64,000 nt of DNA from Pleurotus djamor (taxonomy: Eukaryota; Basidiomycota; Agaricomycetes; Agaricales; Pleurotaceae): the NCBI GenBank assembly GCA_029747585.1, contig JAPEVF010000106.1, forward strand, positions 1 through 64,000, in the 5' to 3' direction. The translations under genes and the position numbers were made by a program. Shown piece after piece: positions 35,544 through 48,518 of the stretch (its first letter is position 1; each line of letters begins with the position of its first letter). Below the pieces are notes generated by a model. That model searched no databases, was not told the DNA's origin, and saw only the letters and a list, made by a program, of their open reading frames with translations.

Positions 35544-37686
35544 ATGCTTCGCACTCGGGCGTACGCAGCACCCATCAAACGACTCCATGCCAGCCAAATT
35601 TACACGCTCACTATCCTTGCGAAACGATGCTATTCCATTCCTTCTCAACCGCCAAAGAAATCCAAAGTGTGGGAGTCAGCCGATGAAGCGATAAAGGACG
35701 TGAAATCCGGTGATATACTTATGGTTGGAGGTATGTGTCACCATGTCCGAGCTGCAGGAGTAATCTGGATGTAACTTTGGGTGTTGTTAGGATTCGGTTT
35801 TGCTGGTTTACCTGGTGTGTATCGGCCAATACAATGAAGAGCAGCTTATAGAATTGATTGCTGGAAAGAAACGCTGTTGACTGCTCTTGCGAAACGCAAG
35901 GATGAGATCAATGGTTTAACTGGTGTTTCGAATAACTGCGGGGCCGAAGATTTTGGCTTAGGTGCGGCCCGTAATGATGTGCAATGCATGTGCATGTATC
36001 TCATTCTGCTCTTCAGGCAAATTGCTGAATACCAATCAGCTTGAGAAACTCATAGCTTCGTACCCTGGAGGGTGAGCATGGTTCTGTACCGATTAGCATC
36101 ACGAACTAACCTAGGAACTAGAAACAAGAACTTCGAACAACGTTACCTGAAAGGAGAGATAACTCTCGAACTAGTACCTCAGGGCACGCTCGCTGAGCGC
36201 ATACGCGCACACGCAGCTGGTATACCCGCATTCTTCACCCCAACCGGCGCGTCGACCGCTGTCGAAGAAGGTACCATCCCCATGCGTTATAACAAGGGTG
36301 GTATGTCTGCAGGTATCCAGATACCCGGAATCCCAAAAGAACACAAAATCATCAATGGGAAGAGATATGTTCTGGAACATGGTATTCCTGGGGATGTTGC
36401 GTTTATTAGGGCTTGGAAGGTGGATGAAGTTGGCAATTGTGTGTTTAGGTGAGTTGAGGATTGTTTCCTACGCCAATACCTTCCCAATCGCGCTGTCGTC
36501 AGGTACTCGTCGAATAACTTCAGCACTGTGATGGCCAGAAATGCAAAGCTGACCATTGTTGAGGTGTGTTCCAGTCCATGATGTCCCCTTGTTTTTACTG
36601 AACGCTATTTTTGTACTAGGCTGAGAACATTGTTGCCCCAGGCGAGATCTCTCCAAACGCAATTCACGTCCCTGGTATATACATCGACCGAATTGTCCCG
36701 GCCACAATAGAGAAGCAGATTGAAGTCGTCACCCTTTCACAATCATCGTCACCGAAATCCGATTCAGCGCTCTCACCAGCAAAGGCTGCTGCTCAAGCAC
36801 AACGCCATCGTATAGCGAAGCGCGCGGCGAAAGAAATCAAGGATGGCTTCTATGTCAACTTGGGCATTGGTATGCCCACGTTGGTGCCGGAACATTTGGA
36901 GCCTGGTGTGAAGGTTTGGTTGCAGAGTGAGAATGGTATTTTGGGCATGGGACCGTATCCCACAGAGAAACAGTTGGACGCGTAGGTTTTTTTGACGTTG
37001 GCAGGTGCTTCATTTGCTAACTGGTATGATTCATTGATCAGAGACTTGGTCAACGCTGGTAAAGAAACGGTGACATTACTTCCTGGCGCGTCGGTCTTTG
37101 GTATGTTTCTTGGTCAAAAATATACGGCGATGTGTTCGCCCTAACAAAACATCAGATTCTAGCGATTCTTTCGCGATGATCCGTGGTGGACATATTGATG
37201 TTGCTATCTTGGGCGTTCGTGTGACTTCCTGTTCGATGCTTTGACGAGACTGATCTAGTTTTAGGCCATGCAAGTATCGCAAGCCGGGGATATTGCAAAT
37301 TTCATGATCCCAGGGAAGATGCTCAAAGGTATGAGAATTTCTCTTGTATCAACAACCATTATTAGCGGGCTTTGTTGACCACCTATTCACGAGTAGGTAT
37401 TGGTGGTGCTATGGACCTCGTTTCCAATCCGGACAAGACGAAGGTGATCGTTGTTATGGAACATTGTGCGAAAGACGGTAGCCCCAAGATTCTCAAAGAA
37501 TGCTCTCTACCTCTCACTGGCGCTCGCACCGTCAGCCAGATTATCACTGAGCTCGCGGTGTTTGATGTTGATCGACATGCAGGGGAGTTGGAGTTGATTG
37601 ATGTTGCGCAAGGAGTGACCGTGGAGGAAGTGAAAGCGAAGACGGGGTGTGACTTTAAGGTCAGTAGCAACCTGGGAACGATGTAA
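35544..37686 (+). CDS. Succinyl-CoA:3-ketoacid CoA-transferase, mitochondrial
   Basis: SCOT (EC 2.8.3.5, OXCT family) moves CoA from succinyl-CoA to acetoacetate, linking ketone or acetoacetate breakdown to the TCA cycle. The N-terminus ([20 protein letters not shown], then [10 protein letters not shown]) is a typical mitochondrial presequence. Subunit-A-like part: [66 protein letters not shown]. The linker region contains [14 protein letters not shown]. Subunit-B-like part: [31 protein letters not shown] (the Glu is the CoA-thioester nucleophile in the family), [29 protein letters not shown]. About ten introns, all small; stop at 37684-37686. Complete by comparison with the family's usual 500 residues. 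Confidence 0.95.
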
Positions 37687-37973
37687 CGGAATATTCCCCA
37701 TGCGCATAGAGCAACTTGTACTTTTAGCAGTAGGATTGAAGAAAGGTCGTTGCCGCAAGGACCAAGTTCGTGTTCGTAAGGAGAACCAACGTAAATGGCG
37801 CCCGAGATTTCCATAATTAAGCGTGATTACATCAGCAAGGGAGCTTGGCGCCGAGGCTGGAAACGTCGAGCAGGGTGTTTCGCCCTTGTCAGTGTCCAAC
37901 TTGTCCAATTCCTTCCTTCGTCATCGTCGCCGCCGTCGTCCACAACGTTGAGGTCACCGTCTCTCTCGTCGCA

Positions 37974-40174
37974 ATGGGCTGGTTCTCGTCGCTCTTCTTC
38001 CCCGACTCCTCTTCAAGCGCGCGAAAAGGCCAAGCAATGTCTTCGACACACGAAGCCTTCTCATTACCGACGTCGTCCCCGGTGTTCTCCTCGCACCCAC
38101 CCAGCTTCAGCGCTGACACGCTTGGCACACCCGATCCTGAAGGCTCTATGAGTCCCTCATACACATATCCTCCTCCGAACTCCAGCAAATATGGCTATTT
38201 TCCAACGTATGTACTGGTCTGGTATAAAGCAAAATCGTTATCAATGACAATTCATCCTTAGTTCGGGCTCTTCACGGCCGGCGTCGCTGCTGCCGACACA
38301 TCACGACACCCTTCATACACCATCTTCACCGTCAATTCCATACCCGCCGCTGGAAAGGACATGGAATCGACTACGCATATGGCTGAATCGCGAATACCCA
38401 GAGCTAGGAGATACCCTCAATTATGGCATTTTGCCACAAGACCTTGCTCAACTTGAAATGCAATTCGGCTTCGCGCTCCCTGCGGTCGTTCGGGAGTCGT
38501 ACTTGGCTGTAGATGGTCAAGAAGCAGAATCTTCTGCGGGCTGTTCAGAGGGCTTGTTCTTTGGGTTGACACTGCTGCCGCTGGATGACGTATTGGACGA
38601 ATGGAGGTTCTGGAGGGAAGTCGATGATGACCCAGCTACAGGTGCTAACCCTCAACTAAGGGAGGTCATGCAATCTTTGCCTCCAGGTTGGGTCCGAAAA
38701 GAGTACTCCCAACGCGGTTGGCTCCCTCTCGTCACTGATAAAGCCGGAAACTACATTGGGATTGATCTCAATCCAGCTGAAAATGGCTCCGTCGGACAGG
38801 TCATCGTTTTTGGACGCGACTTTGACACAAAGGTGGTTCTGTGGAACGGTGATGGACCCGTTGGCTGGGCACGGTGGTTAGCAAGCTTCGTTGACGAGCT
38901 AGAGAACGGTGAAGGATTTGAGATTGGCACTTCAAACGACACCGGTAGTGATAGCGAGGACAGTCTGGGATACGAAGGTTACTTCTACGATGGCAAGGGC
39001 AGGGGTCAAGGTGATGGAGGAGGTGATACAGGTTCCTCGGGTCTGCGACTCATTGGGGAGTACAAGGGTTGGAACGTATTGGAGGCTCTGGCTGACCGCA
39101 GTGTACGGAAGTGGTACGAAGTTGGTATTATCACCGATACTGCCGTTCTGCCAGCGGGGGATCTCAAAAACAAGGTAGGTGATGAATAACTAGGTCGCTA
39201 CGCCTATTGACCCCCACCCCAGTCTGCCGTTGAAAACGTCGGTTTGGGAGTCATACAGACCACCCAAGACTCTGCCGCAGCAGTCCCAATTCCTGTCCTC
39301 GCTGACGTCGGTGATTCTGAAGACGCTCAAATACCAGAGACTCCAACGAAGTCAAAATCCAAGGCCAAGGCAGCGCTCATACCTCCCCTGCTTACTGTGA
39401 CGAAGCCCAGCGCGCCACTTCCACGTCCCATCGAACTCCCTACTCCTCGCGAAATCGTTGCTCTACCTTCACCTCCTGAATCAATACGGTCGGATTCCAT
39501 AGACGATCTTGAAGCTGGTCAACAAGCAGCTTTGCGAGAACCTCCACGTGAACGCGACGCTCGTTTGATTTCACGAAAACGGGACTCACCCAAACACGAA
39601 CCCTTACCCACAGACGACATTGATATCTCTGGTACCGATCAATCTGTACTTCCTTCTGCCAAGCCTTTACCCATTGCTCCTATGGACCCACCAACTTCCA
39701 GCTTGTCAAAGCGCCTCTCCCCTCCTCCAGACTTGTTGGCTGAATCCGTCCCCGTGCTGGAAACAACCCTCATCCAACCTTNCCCCCGTTGAAGCATCCG
39801 CGCCACTGCCAGCTACGCCAGAACCTTCTTTACCCAATGGTACTTCGGCGTTGGTCGACACGGAGATCTCTCTTGATGACGACGACGTTCCACCTCCCAT
39901 CCGATTGGTAGGAGGAGGCGGCAAAGTTGGTGTGGTCTCTGAAGAGCCTGTTCCTGCTGTTGCCGACGACGCTGTTGCTATCTCATCATCTCCCGACCTC
40001 ACAGATGCTGCTTCTGTATCATCGATAGACCCCCCATCAATTGGTGCCGACGGCGCAGTTAAGAAACATAAGAAAACGAAGAGTGGACTGGCTAATCTGA
40101 AGAAGCTCGTGAATCGAAGGAAGGACTCTACCAGTAGTACGAAAGAGAAGGACGCTGTTTCGGGGACAAGTTAA
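37974..40174 (+). CDS. SMI1/KNR4-like cell wall synthesis regulator
   Basis: Smi1/Knr4 proteins coordinate cell-wall glucan synthesis with signalling through the cell-integrity MAP kinase pathway. Exons: 37974 to about 38208, about 38263-39174 and 39223-40174. Start MGWFSSLFFPDSSSSARKG, a Ser/Pro-rich N-terminus, then the SUKH/SMI1 core: LPQDLAQLEMQFGFALPAVV, RESYLAVDGQE, PPGWVRKEYSQRGWLPLVTD, GNYIGIDLNPAENG, GQVIVFGRDFDTKVVLW. A long acidic/Pro-rich tail ends in a basic GLANLKKLVNRRKDS segment. A one-base frame change sits at tnccccc (39781-39787); dropping one base joins the two tail frames. An ORF starting at 37795 lies upstream in another frame and is not used. Confidence 0.88.
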
Positions 40175-40646
40175 AAGCAGCACTTTATAGAGACCTCTCC
40201 CCGATACTTTCTTTCTTACGTATTCAATGGACGTTCGCTCTTTGAAACTTATACCGTGCTCACAACGCTCCTTTGCATCTGGTGGCTAGAGGACCATGAG
40301 ATAACTATATGCCGTCGTGCCCTCCCCCTCGTCATTGTGCTTACTATCATAATTCACCTGTGCATTAACATCATCACAATCATCCACTTCTTTTCCTCTC
40401 CCTTTCTTTTCCAACTTGTCGGTATTTTTGGCTTTTGGTTCAGTTTTTTTTCTTCCACACACTTTGTTTATTGCCACTGATACTGATACTTGGGACGCGT
40501 AATTTTTCCAGATGGTTCTCCTATCAATCTTTCTAATATCACAATGATCCAACACGACGTCAGCAGTAACAGTGAGTAGAGTATTGTCACGGTTATGATG
40601 TTCATGCCGACTGAGTGTCAGCAAGCAAGAAGCTCTACTCAAATGA
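40175..40646. other. Convergent 3' interval of the SMI1-like and YEATS genes
   Basis: 472 bp of pyrimidine-rich, low-complexity DNA (for example the catcatcacaatcatcca and ctctccctttcttttcc runs). No supported gene; it probably holds both 3' untranslated regions. Confidence 0.5.
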
Positions 40647-43554
40647 TTATGATTGAGTGTTAGGGATGCCGAGCTCAGAAAAACAGAGATACAGTAACCT
40701 AGCTTCCGCCGCCCAAGTAGCCTTGGTATCAAAGGATTGAAGACCACGGATGAGATGGCTAGGTGTGACAATTCTTTCCTGTGAACCACGGCTAGACTGT
40801 CCTCCTCCAACCTCGGAGCCGTCAGGCGGAAGCACTCGTGCTCGCTTCACCCTCGTTTTATCTTCTCGGGATACTTTCAGTGCGCCTTCCAAAAGTATGT
40901 TGGTTATTCTGTTCACAACCACACCAAGAAGGGCGGCGGGGGCCAAGCGGTGTTGGATAGCTGAGTTCGAAGGTCCGATTCGGTCAAGTGGCCATGGACT
41001 GTCTGTCGTGTCCTTGAATGTGAAGGAAGGCAAACGCAAGGAAGTCATGACGTTGAAGATGCCCAGGGTCAATCTAGGATTAGTGACCGCAACAAGGTCC
41101 AGGGGGTTTAAATGGAGTAAATTTGTCCGCTTCAAACACGGATGAAGCGTAGGTTGTCTGTGGGAGTCGCGTTCTGATTTCGGAATCGAGCTGATGTCGA
41201 TTATTGGGAAAGCGTTCGACACGGGCACAATCGACTGAGAGGAGGACGGTAGATTTCCTTCTGAATCCAAGGTGGTGCAGAGACCATCGTTGTGCAAGGC
41301 AGATAGTGAATCGAGTCGAAGACCACAAAATGAGCACCATTCCGCACTCGAATTATCGTTCATGCGCTGAGAAAGTAGCTGAGCAGTTTGACCTTTGTCT
41401 CGGATAAAGTGGCCCTCCTTTTCTAGCCAGTCATAAACCTCGACTGTGCGTAACGCTCTCAAGCCGCGTGAATCTGCGCGGGACTGTCGTTGCACGTTAT
41501 ATGCATCCCTGATGGCTCGCGCACGCCCATACTATTATTAAGCTCAGCATCGTCTTTATTGGTTCATATGAGTTGCGTACTTCGATGGCTTTCCTGCGCC
41601 CAAGTATCAATCCCTTGAAGTGGGCGGGAGAACGGGCAACAGTGTACGGAATTTGCGAGATCATAACCCGGCTCCGTGATCTAATATCTATTATTTGCAT
41701 GTTAACGATGTGTAGGGCAATAGAGAGGAGATCCACACCTTTGTGCGTCATAGGGAATTTGGGTAGTATGTCTTGTAACAAAGCACTCAGTTCGGAGGGG
41801 GTAGACTGCGATGTATTGACAGCATCCGAATGGACGCTTCCGACAGTTTCCTTGTCCCACAGAGATCTTGAATGGATACTAAGATAGTCCTTCGCCGGAG
41901 GTAAAATGCGTGTCCTCTTGTCGAGCTCTAGGTCAACGACTTGTGTGTCTCCTGTAACGGGAGCGGCAAGCCCAAGTTCGTCCAGCTGAGAATGTATTAG
42001 TATCATTTTCTCTGCGAAAAGGAAGCATGGCTTCATACCTCTACCCAATGCTCTAACGTGTGTATTTGGCTATCCTCATCGTTGATGCCGTTGAAATGGA
42101 GATCGATTTTAGCTAAGAATGGTTGCGAACTCTGGCCAACCACTACGAAGGGAGGTTGTGAACATGTCAATGGTTCAAAGGTAAATGGTCGGTCGGTAAA
42201 TGGCTGGTGGTCAGCCTTCGAAACGTGAAGTGCTTTCAGGATTGAAGTTATGTCAAGGCTCTGTTATCGGTATCAGTTTAGGAAGGAAACGTAGGCAACA
42301 TAGGCATTCACGTATGATGGCGATTCAACGAATATCATCCATTTGTGTGTATCACTGATTTTATCCCGAAGATCTAGCGTAAGAATCAGTACGTCAACTT
42401 CAGACAGACTAAAGTTTAGGTGCACCTGCCGAGATGCTCATGCTTTTATCAGTTATTGTGATACGCACTGTAAAGTGGAACCGCGTAGACGGTTGGTGCG
42501 TAAAGTTGGGACTTAGGGTGGGTGTATCCTCCCGATCCAGGTCAGGTACTTGAGACGTAGACGCAGACTCGGGAATGAAATTGTCTACGATGTCCTCATT
42601 GAACACGTCGTTTCGATTTGCGAGGACTCGGCCGACTTTCCTCTGAAGGACCTTGGTCGTTTGCCCGAAGATATCAATGTCGTCCGACTCGTCCCATCTT
42701 CGTATGCCTCGCCGTCGAGCAGACTTTCCAAGAAACGGGGCGAGCGCAGGGGTATCTACGTGATGTCCCAATGTCTTGGTAATTTGAGTGGATGATTCGG
42801 AGAGTTGGACGGTGTGAGCATGATCTGGCTCCACACTGGCTATGGGGAGAGGGCTTGAGCCTGATGCTCCATGTCCAAGCGCAGACTCAAACAACCGCTG
42901 CAAGTTCGGGCGTAAGCCATTAACTTCGACGCCCTCTGCTATTACAAGCCCTTGGGTATTTGACACTGCACAGGCATTGATGCAGTCGTCATGAGTACCC
43001 CAATCGAGTTTATGGGCGAGACGGGCGTGATTCAGTATTCCTTGGAGAGAGGTGAAGTCGGTGCGAAGACAACCGGGACATTTCAATATGAGCACCTCTA
43101 TTCCGCTTGACTGGGGGGTATTTCTGATGTAAAGAAATTTAGGTTTGCGTTGCCTCGAAGAAGCTTGCAAAGACTCGGTCGTCGTTGAGCGAGACGTCCT
43201 TTCTGGAGGCTTTTGAGAACTTCCAAGTGCATCGGACCCAGTCGATTCGGGGACATCACGGTCAAGCAGTACGGTTATGGGATCATTCACGGTATTCCAG
43301 GCATTAAGTGCAGTATTCTTATATTCCAGTGAAGAACCATGTCCAGCTAGCTTTTAAGATGAGAACACGAAAAAAGCTGGTGCTGTCTTCCACGAACCTG
43401 GAGAACTTAGGCCATCAAGTAGGCTTTGGGCCCATTTTATTCTTTGCTGCGTTACGCGCTGGAGTCGCTCTCGAATGGATATTTCGAGGTTAAATTCTGC
43501 GACGATGTCCTCAGTCTCGACTTGTGTCCGTTGCCTTTTTCGTGGTTGAGGCAT
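40647..43554 (-). CDS. YEATS-domain chromatin protein with C2H2-type zinc finger
   Basis: YEATS domains read acylated histone lysines in acetyltransferase and remodelling complexes; this architecture resembles YEATS2-type proteins. Exon 1 starts at 43554 (MPQPRKRQRTQVETEDIVAE) with a helical IRERLQRVTQQRIKWAQSLL. Next comes a zinc finger LKCPGCLRTDFTSLQGILNH with ARLAHKLDWG, then HFTVRITITDKSMSISAGAP leading into the YEATS region (DTHKWMIFVESPSY, PFVVVGQSSQPFLAKIDLHF, DEDSQIHTLEHWVE). The C-terminal exon contains VEVYDWLEKEGHFIRDKGQT and a C-x2-C motif (EWCSFCGL) before the stop at 40647. Introns are short. The divergent aldehyde dehydrogenase starts 145 bp away. Confidence 0.82.
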
Positions 43555-43699
43555 CAGAAAAAGGGGTCGTAGCAAAATACCCACAAATAACGCAGTGTTG
43601 TGACCCTCTCACGCGTAAACAAAGTCGCGTTCGTTCAAGTTCAAGTCCGAACACGTTCTCTCTCTCTCCCTTCTCCCCTCATCCTCGTCGCTCTCCGCG
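43555..43699. promoter_or_regulatory. Shared divergent promoter of the YEATS and ALDH genes
   Basis: 145 bp between start codons. The ALDH side contains a long pyrimidine tract (ctctctctcccttctcccc) directly before its ATG; no TATA box is visible. Confidence 0.5.
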
Positions 43700-46160
43700 A
43701 TGAGCATACTACTCGATATCATCTTATATCCATTTTTGAAGTTACGAAGTACCGACTATGACGATCTTGACGAACCTGGAGGCTTTGGCGCACTCTACGC
43801 GCTGAGTCTCTTCTGGGCAACCGGAATCTGGCTTGTATATCGACGATATTACAAGCTTCACAATAGCCCGGTGCCATTTGAGTGGCACAAACCTCTGGTA
43901 CTATCCTCCAATATATATCCGCTAAATATTACACTGACATTCTTCAAGGAAGCCGACCCTTCTTGGCGATCCGTCGAAATCAATGAACCAAGTCTGACTG
44001 CCCACGAAACAGAAGAAGCGATTATGCCACCATATAAAGCCCCAGGACGCAAGTATATCACATCTTATGACCCCGCTTCCTCATACCACATCGGCACATT
44101 CATTGCGGACAATGCTACCGAAATCCAGGACAAGATTAACCGCGCTACTGAGGCTCAGAAGTCATGGAAACAAACCACATTTACGCAACGTCGAAGGGTG
44201 TGTAGGAGCTTGCTCAAATGGCTTGTAGATAACCAAGAAATTTGTGCGCAAGTCGCGTGTCGGGACACCGGAAAAACTTGTACGTTCGTCTGCTTCATTC
44301 CAACGACATTTTAGTTGATCTTTGCGCCCTAAAAGTGATTGATGCTTCTCTCGGTGAAATCATGACGACCTGTTCGAAGCTGGAGTGGCTCATCAATCAC
44401 GGTGAACGAGCTTTGCGTCCCGAAGCCCGTGCTGGAAATTTTATCCTTTCCTACAAAAAGTCAGAGGTACATTATGATCCCCTCGGTGTTGTCGCTGGCA
44501 TTGTGTCATGGAACTATCGTAAGTGTTGTGTATTGACTCCCAAATAAGTACTCAATCTACGCGCCCCCAGCCCTTCATAATGCTTGGTCACCTATTCTTG
44601 CCGGGATATTCGCCGGAAATGGTGTCGTGCTGAAGTGCTCAGAAAAAGTTATATGGTCGACCAATTGGTTTGTCGGTGCTTTGTCAGAATGTCTGCGAGT
44701 TTGCGGTCACGATCCAAGTCTTGTCCAAGTATGTGTCGCTTTCCAGGGGTGCAAACGACATTCTAACTTGCTTGCAAGGTCGTGTGCTGCTATCCTGAAG
44801 ATGCAGAGGCCCTTACAAAGTCGCCGTTGATCAAGCATATTACATTCATTGGCTCAGATACCGTAGGCCGATTGGTACGTGTGGCAGATTTCTTCTTTAA
44901 CCATTTAATCATAACTCTCCCCAGGTGGCTAAGGCAGCGGCCGACAATCTGACACCAGTAACACTGGAGCTTGGTGGGAAGGATCCAGCGATCATTTTGC
45001 CTGACACCGACCTAAAGCAATGGATAAGTTTGTGGATGCGTGGTATCTAGTAAGCTCCCATTCCGTCGCGGTTATACAACTCACTTACCCCGCTCTCAGC
45101 CAGAACGCAGGCCAGAATTGTATCGGTATCGAACGCCTTATCGTCCACGCCGATCAATATGATGACCTGCGCGAGATGCTCTCTGATCGTGTCTCCAAAC
45201 TTCGTCTCGGCTCAGTCCTTACTCCCACCCAGGAGGGTTATGTCTACACTGTCGACTGTGGCGCCATGATCGATGCTGACCGTTTCTACTCTCTGGAGCG
45301 ACTTATCACATCGGCCGAAGAAAATGGTGCACATGTAGAAGGCGGTAAACAATTCAACCATGTTTATCTCGACAAAGGTTCCTATTTCTTGCCAACCATC
45401 GTCGGGCCTGTCACGCCTGAAGAAGAGATTGCCCAGAATGAATGTGAGTATTGTCTTTCATTTGCACGTTATACCGTTTGACACCTCGTTAGTGTTTGCT
45501 CCAATCGCCCTCCTCATGATTTACGAAGACGTCGAAGAAGCCATTGAAATTGCTAACGGAACTAAATACGGATTAGGAGCTAGTGTCTTCGGTCCCGATC
45601 AAAAGCTATGTCTCGAGGTTGCTAAGCAACTTGAATGTGGCATGGTGTCTATCAATGACTTTGGCGTATTTTATGTAAGTCTCCATCATGTCCTTCTTGG
45701 TGTTTGAAGCCTGACGTTCATCGTTCCAGCTCAAGTAAGTTTCCTTGGTATATGTCTGGAATTTCGCAGCTCAACCCTCCCAGCCAAGATTTACCCTTCG
45801 GTGGCACCAAGGGCAGCGGTTACGGGCGATTCGGTAGGTTGCTCGTAAATTGTCCTATTCTCCATGTCTAATAAAATCGCAGGTGGCGCCGAAGGCCTCA
45901 GAGCATTGACCAACCCTAAAGCCATCATGGTCGACCGTTGGCCGTCGATCATTCAGACAAGCATCCCCAAGGTTCTTGACTATCCTTTGCGCTCCTTGTC
46001 ATCCAGCTGGTGCGTCGTTGTCTTCATTTGTGATTTTACGACTTTTAAGGCTGCCCCCATCAGGGATTTCGCTTCTGGCCTCATCCGCTTTGCCTATGCT
46101 GATAGTTGGCGCACGAGGATTCAGGGCCTCGTCACACTCATCCGAGCGTCAAGGAAGTAA
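43700..46160 (+). CDS. MSC7-like membrane-anchored aldehyde dehydrogenase
   Basis: NAD(P)-dependent aldehyde dehydrogenase of the fungal MSC7 type, with an N-terminal transmembrane segment ([20 protein letters not shown]). Domains in order: [92 protein letters not shown] (general-base Glu), [16 protein letters not shown] (catalytic Cys), [15 protein letters not shown] and [14 protein letters not shown] second hydrophobic stretch near the C-terminus ([17 protein letters not shown] end) matches the family tail. About ten short introns. Near 45677-45766 either one intron of about 90 nt or a five-base micro-exon (CTCAA) is possible; the single intron keeps the frame. Stop at 46158-46160. All catalytic residues are present, so it should be active. 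Confidence 0.9.
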
Positions 46161-46836
46161 ACCCGAAGTCGACGCGCCAGTATTTGCTATATTTATCATG
46201 TATTTTTCCATCCTTCACCAGGCTTCATCACCATAGGGTAGGCAGATGAGCTTGGTATCCATTGGGGCACGGGTTGCAAGGCGTCCCGGTAGGCGCTTTG
46301 ATCTGAGTCGACTTTATTCCACGTCTGCGCTTCGCATAATGTGTTTCCTAATCTCGTTTGGAGTTATGCTATTTACGTCATCTCTCATACTTGCAGAAAT
46401 TGATCCTTTGCCTTTGCTCAGGTTTCCGACGGAATTGAAGCCCATCGCACACGGCCATGTGATAGAGTGTACAGGTGGTAGTGGTGTCTTCCTGACGCTT
46501 TGAGTCTCGCGAGCGACGGCGTGACGCCGTGTCCCAGAAGGATCGTACCCCGTGTGTCAATGGACACGCTTTGTCGGATACTCGCACATCGTCTTTCGCC
46601 ACTGTGAAGTGTGGTCGGATGGCCTACCGTAGCAACGCGTTGACAACAAGCCCCACTTTGTGCATGAACGTTGAGCGTACCGACGACCTCCCTGAGGTAG
46701 CCTTGTTGTAGGCAGATAACGGCGTACTAGAAATGTCTTCGCACTTTTTGCGCTGTCTAGACTTCTATAAAATGCGCTTTGACTGGACGATCCCAAGTTC
46801 GACACACCCTCCCGAGAAACTACTTCCTTCAACGCG
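46161..46836. other. Intergenic stretch before the RNase T2 gene
   Basis: Several open frames of 60-85 codons occur on both strands (for example 46246-46503), with no splice support or recognisable motif. I see no gene here. Confidence 0.45.
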
Positions 46837-48336
46837 ATGTTTTCCGTCCTAGCTCTGGTTTCATTCATTCTGGCCGGCTCTCGTGCTACCCCCATATCGC
46901 CAGCAAACACTTTTCTCACTCGAGCTACCCAGTGCAACACCGGTGACTTACCGACTTCCTGTGGTAATACCACTGCAGTGGAAGATTTGTGTTGCTTCGA
47001 GCACCCATATGTACGTATCTGCTTGAATCTCGCCGCGAGTCTTGCCCTATAAATGAACGTATCTGCACCTAGGGTTTGATTCTTCAGACACAGGTAAGTG
47101 GCTGTATAACTGCAGATACATTGTGTTGATCCTTAGAAATAGTTTTGGGATGGAGAAACGTCGAATGGACCTAGCGATAGCTGGACCGTACATGGTTCGT
47201 TCATCTTGCTTCTCGAAACGAAGCTAATACTGACTTCTGTCGCAGGACTTTGGTCTGACAGGTGAGGCCCAGCGAGTCTACGCCAGGGCAAGTTCATAAT
47301 GTGGTCATAGATGCGATGGCACTTATGATGAATTCTGTGATCCCTCGCGAGATTACGACGACCTCTCTGGGGTAAGTCTCCCCTACGAAAGCCTACCAAA
47401 CGCTCATCCTGATGATTCCTTTTCGCCAGATTCTCAAGAAGCACGGTGCCGACGATACCCTTGATTTTATGAGGAAGGCGAGTCTCGTCAATACATGGAC
47501 ATTGACCCTTAATATCAACGCAAGCCAACGTTAGTTCTGGCTTGACCTTGATGGTGATCACGAGAAATTCTGGAAGGTGGGTTCAATGTTTCCGACTTCA
47601 AAGCTCTGAACAAACATACACAATAATCAGCACCAATGGTCAAAACACGGTACATGCATGAGGTAAGATAGCCTGAATCCTCCAACGTCTAACGACGGTT
47701 TCCTGACCATTGCATCCGGTTAACAGTACCCTTCGGAAAGATTGTCTCGGGGAAGACGGAGAAGATGTGTGACACGCCCTCTCCACGCCTTTTCTGCTCA
47801 GACTGCTAAGTGACCTTGATAGGCGGTAGCTTACTTCCAGGCGGCGGTGAAAGCCTTCAAAGTGGGTGCGTTTATATCCTATGTAAGCTCCCTATTGACC
47901 GTCGGACCCGTCAGGACCTTCCAACATACGAGCTTCTGAGTGCGGCAGGCATCAAGCCTACCGCTGACGGAGAATTTTCCCTTGACGCCCTCTTGGCTGC
48001 TCTGAAGAAAGGCCCAGTTCGTCCGCTCGAATCCTTGTGTAAAGTCCCGACTGATTCCTCCTATCTGCACAGGGAGTAACCCCTCGGTTGGACTGTCAAG
48101 ACGGCAAGCTGAAGGAAGTGGGCTGGTATTTCCACCTCAAGGGATCTATCGCGGGGGGTGAATACATTGCGATAGGTATGGTATACTCACTCTTGTTATT
48201 TGGGAACCGTCGATGCTGACTTGTGATTGTTCCAGACGCACCAGATGGCAAAGGATCTTGCCCGAAAGAAGGTATCAAGTACTTACCAAAGAAGACGTCT
48301 GGGAAAGACTCGAAATCAAATCAACATAGCAGCTAA
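46837..48336 (+). CDS. Secreted ribonuclease T2
   Basis: T2 endoribonucleases cleave single-stranded RNA through 2',3'-cyclic phosphates, in the secretory pathway or outside the cell. Signal peptide MFSVLALVSFILAGSRATP, then CNTGDLPTSCGNTT and LCCFEHPGLILQTQ. Both catalytic blocks are intact: FWDGETSNGPSDSWTVHGLW (CAS I) and EKFWKHQWSKHGTCM (CAS II). Later segments are AVAYFQAAVKAF, DLPTYELLSAAGIKPTADGE and VGWYFHLKGSIAGGEYIAID, ending KDSKSNQHSS before TAA. About ten introns are needed; one (47478-47534, 57 nt) uses a GC donor, AAG|gcgagt...cgttag. Another donor is gttcgt (about 48018). Without the GC intron the frame has a TAG immediately before FWLDLDG. Length after splicing fits the family. 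Confidence 0.88.
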
Positions 48337-48518
48337 TGTACATGTACAACCTACCAAAACCTAAGTATTCTCCAATGTATGTATTCAAGAATCAAATGGC
48401 CCTGGTGCGCGTCATAAGCGTGCAAGGACGCGGGATAACGGCAAGGTTATTTCTGTGCAACTGTAACGCGGCCTGACTTCTTTGGGAACGTCGGATGCAG
48501 CTCAGCTATTCATCGAGG

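Noticed and set aside
37795..38151. Open frame starting upstream of the SMI1-like gene
   Set aside because: It overlaps the real start in another frame, and its Ser/Pro-rich text is the out-of-frame reading of the true N-terminus.
46246..46503. Possible small secreted or membrane protein (MSLVSIGARVARRPGRRF...)
   Set aside because: No cleavable signal peptide pattern, splice context or homology; the hydrophobic stretch alone is not convincing.
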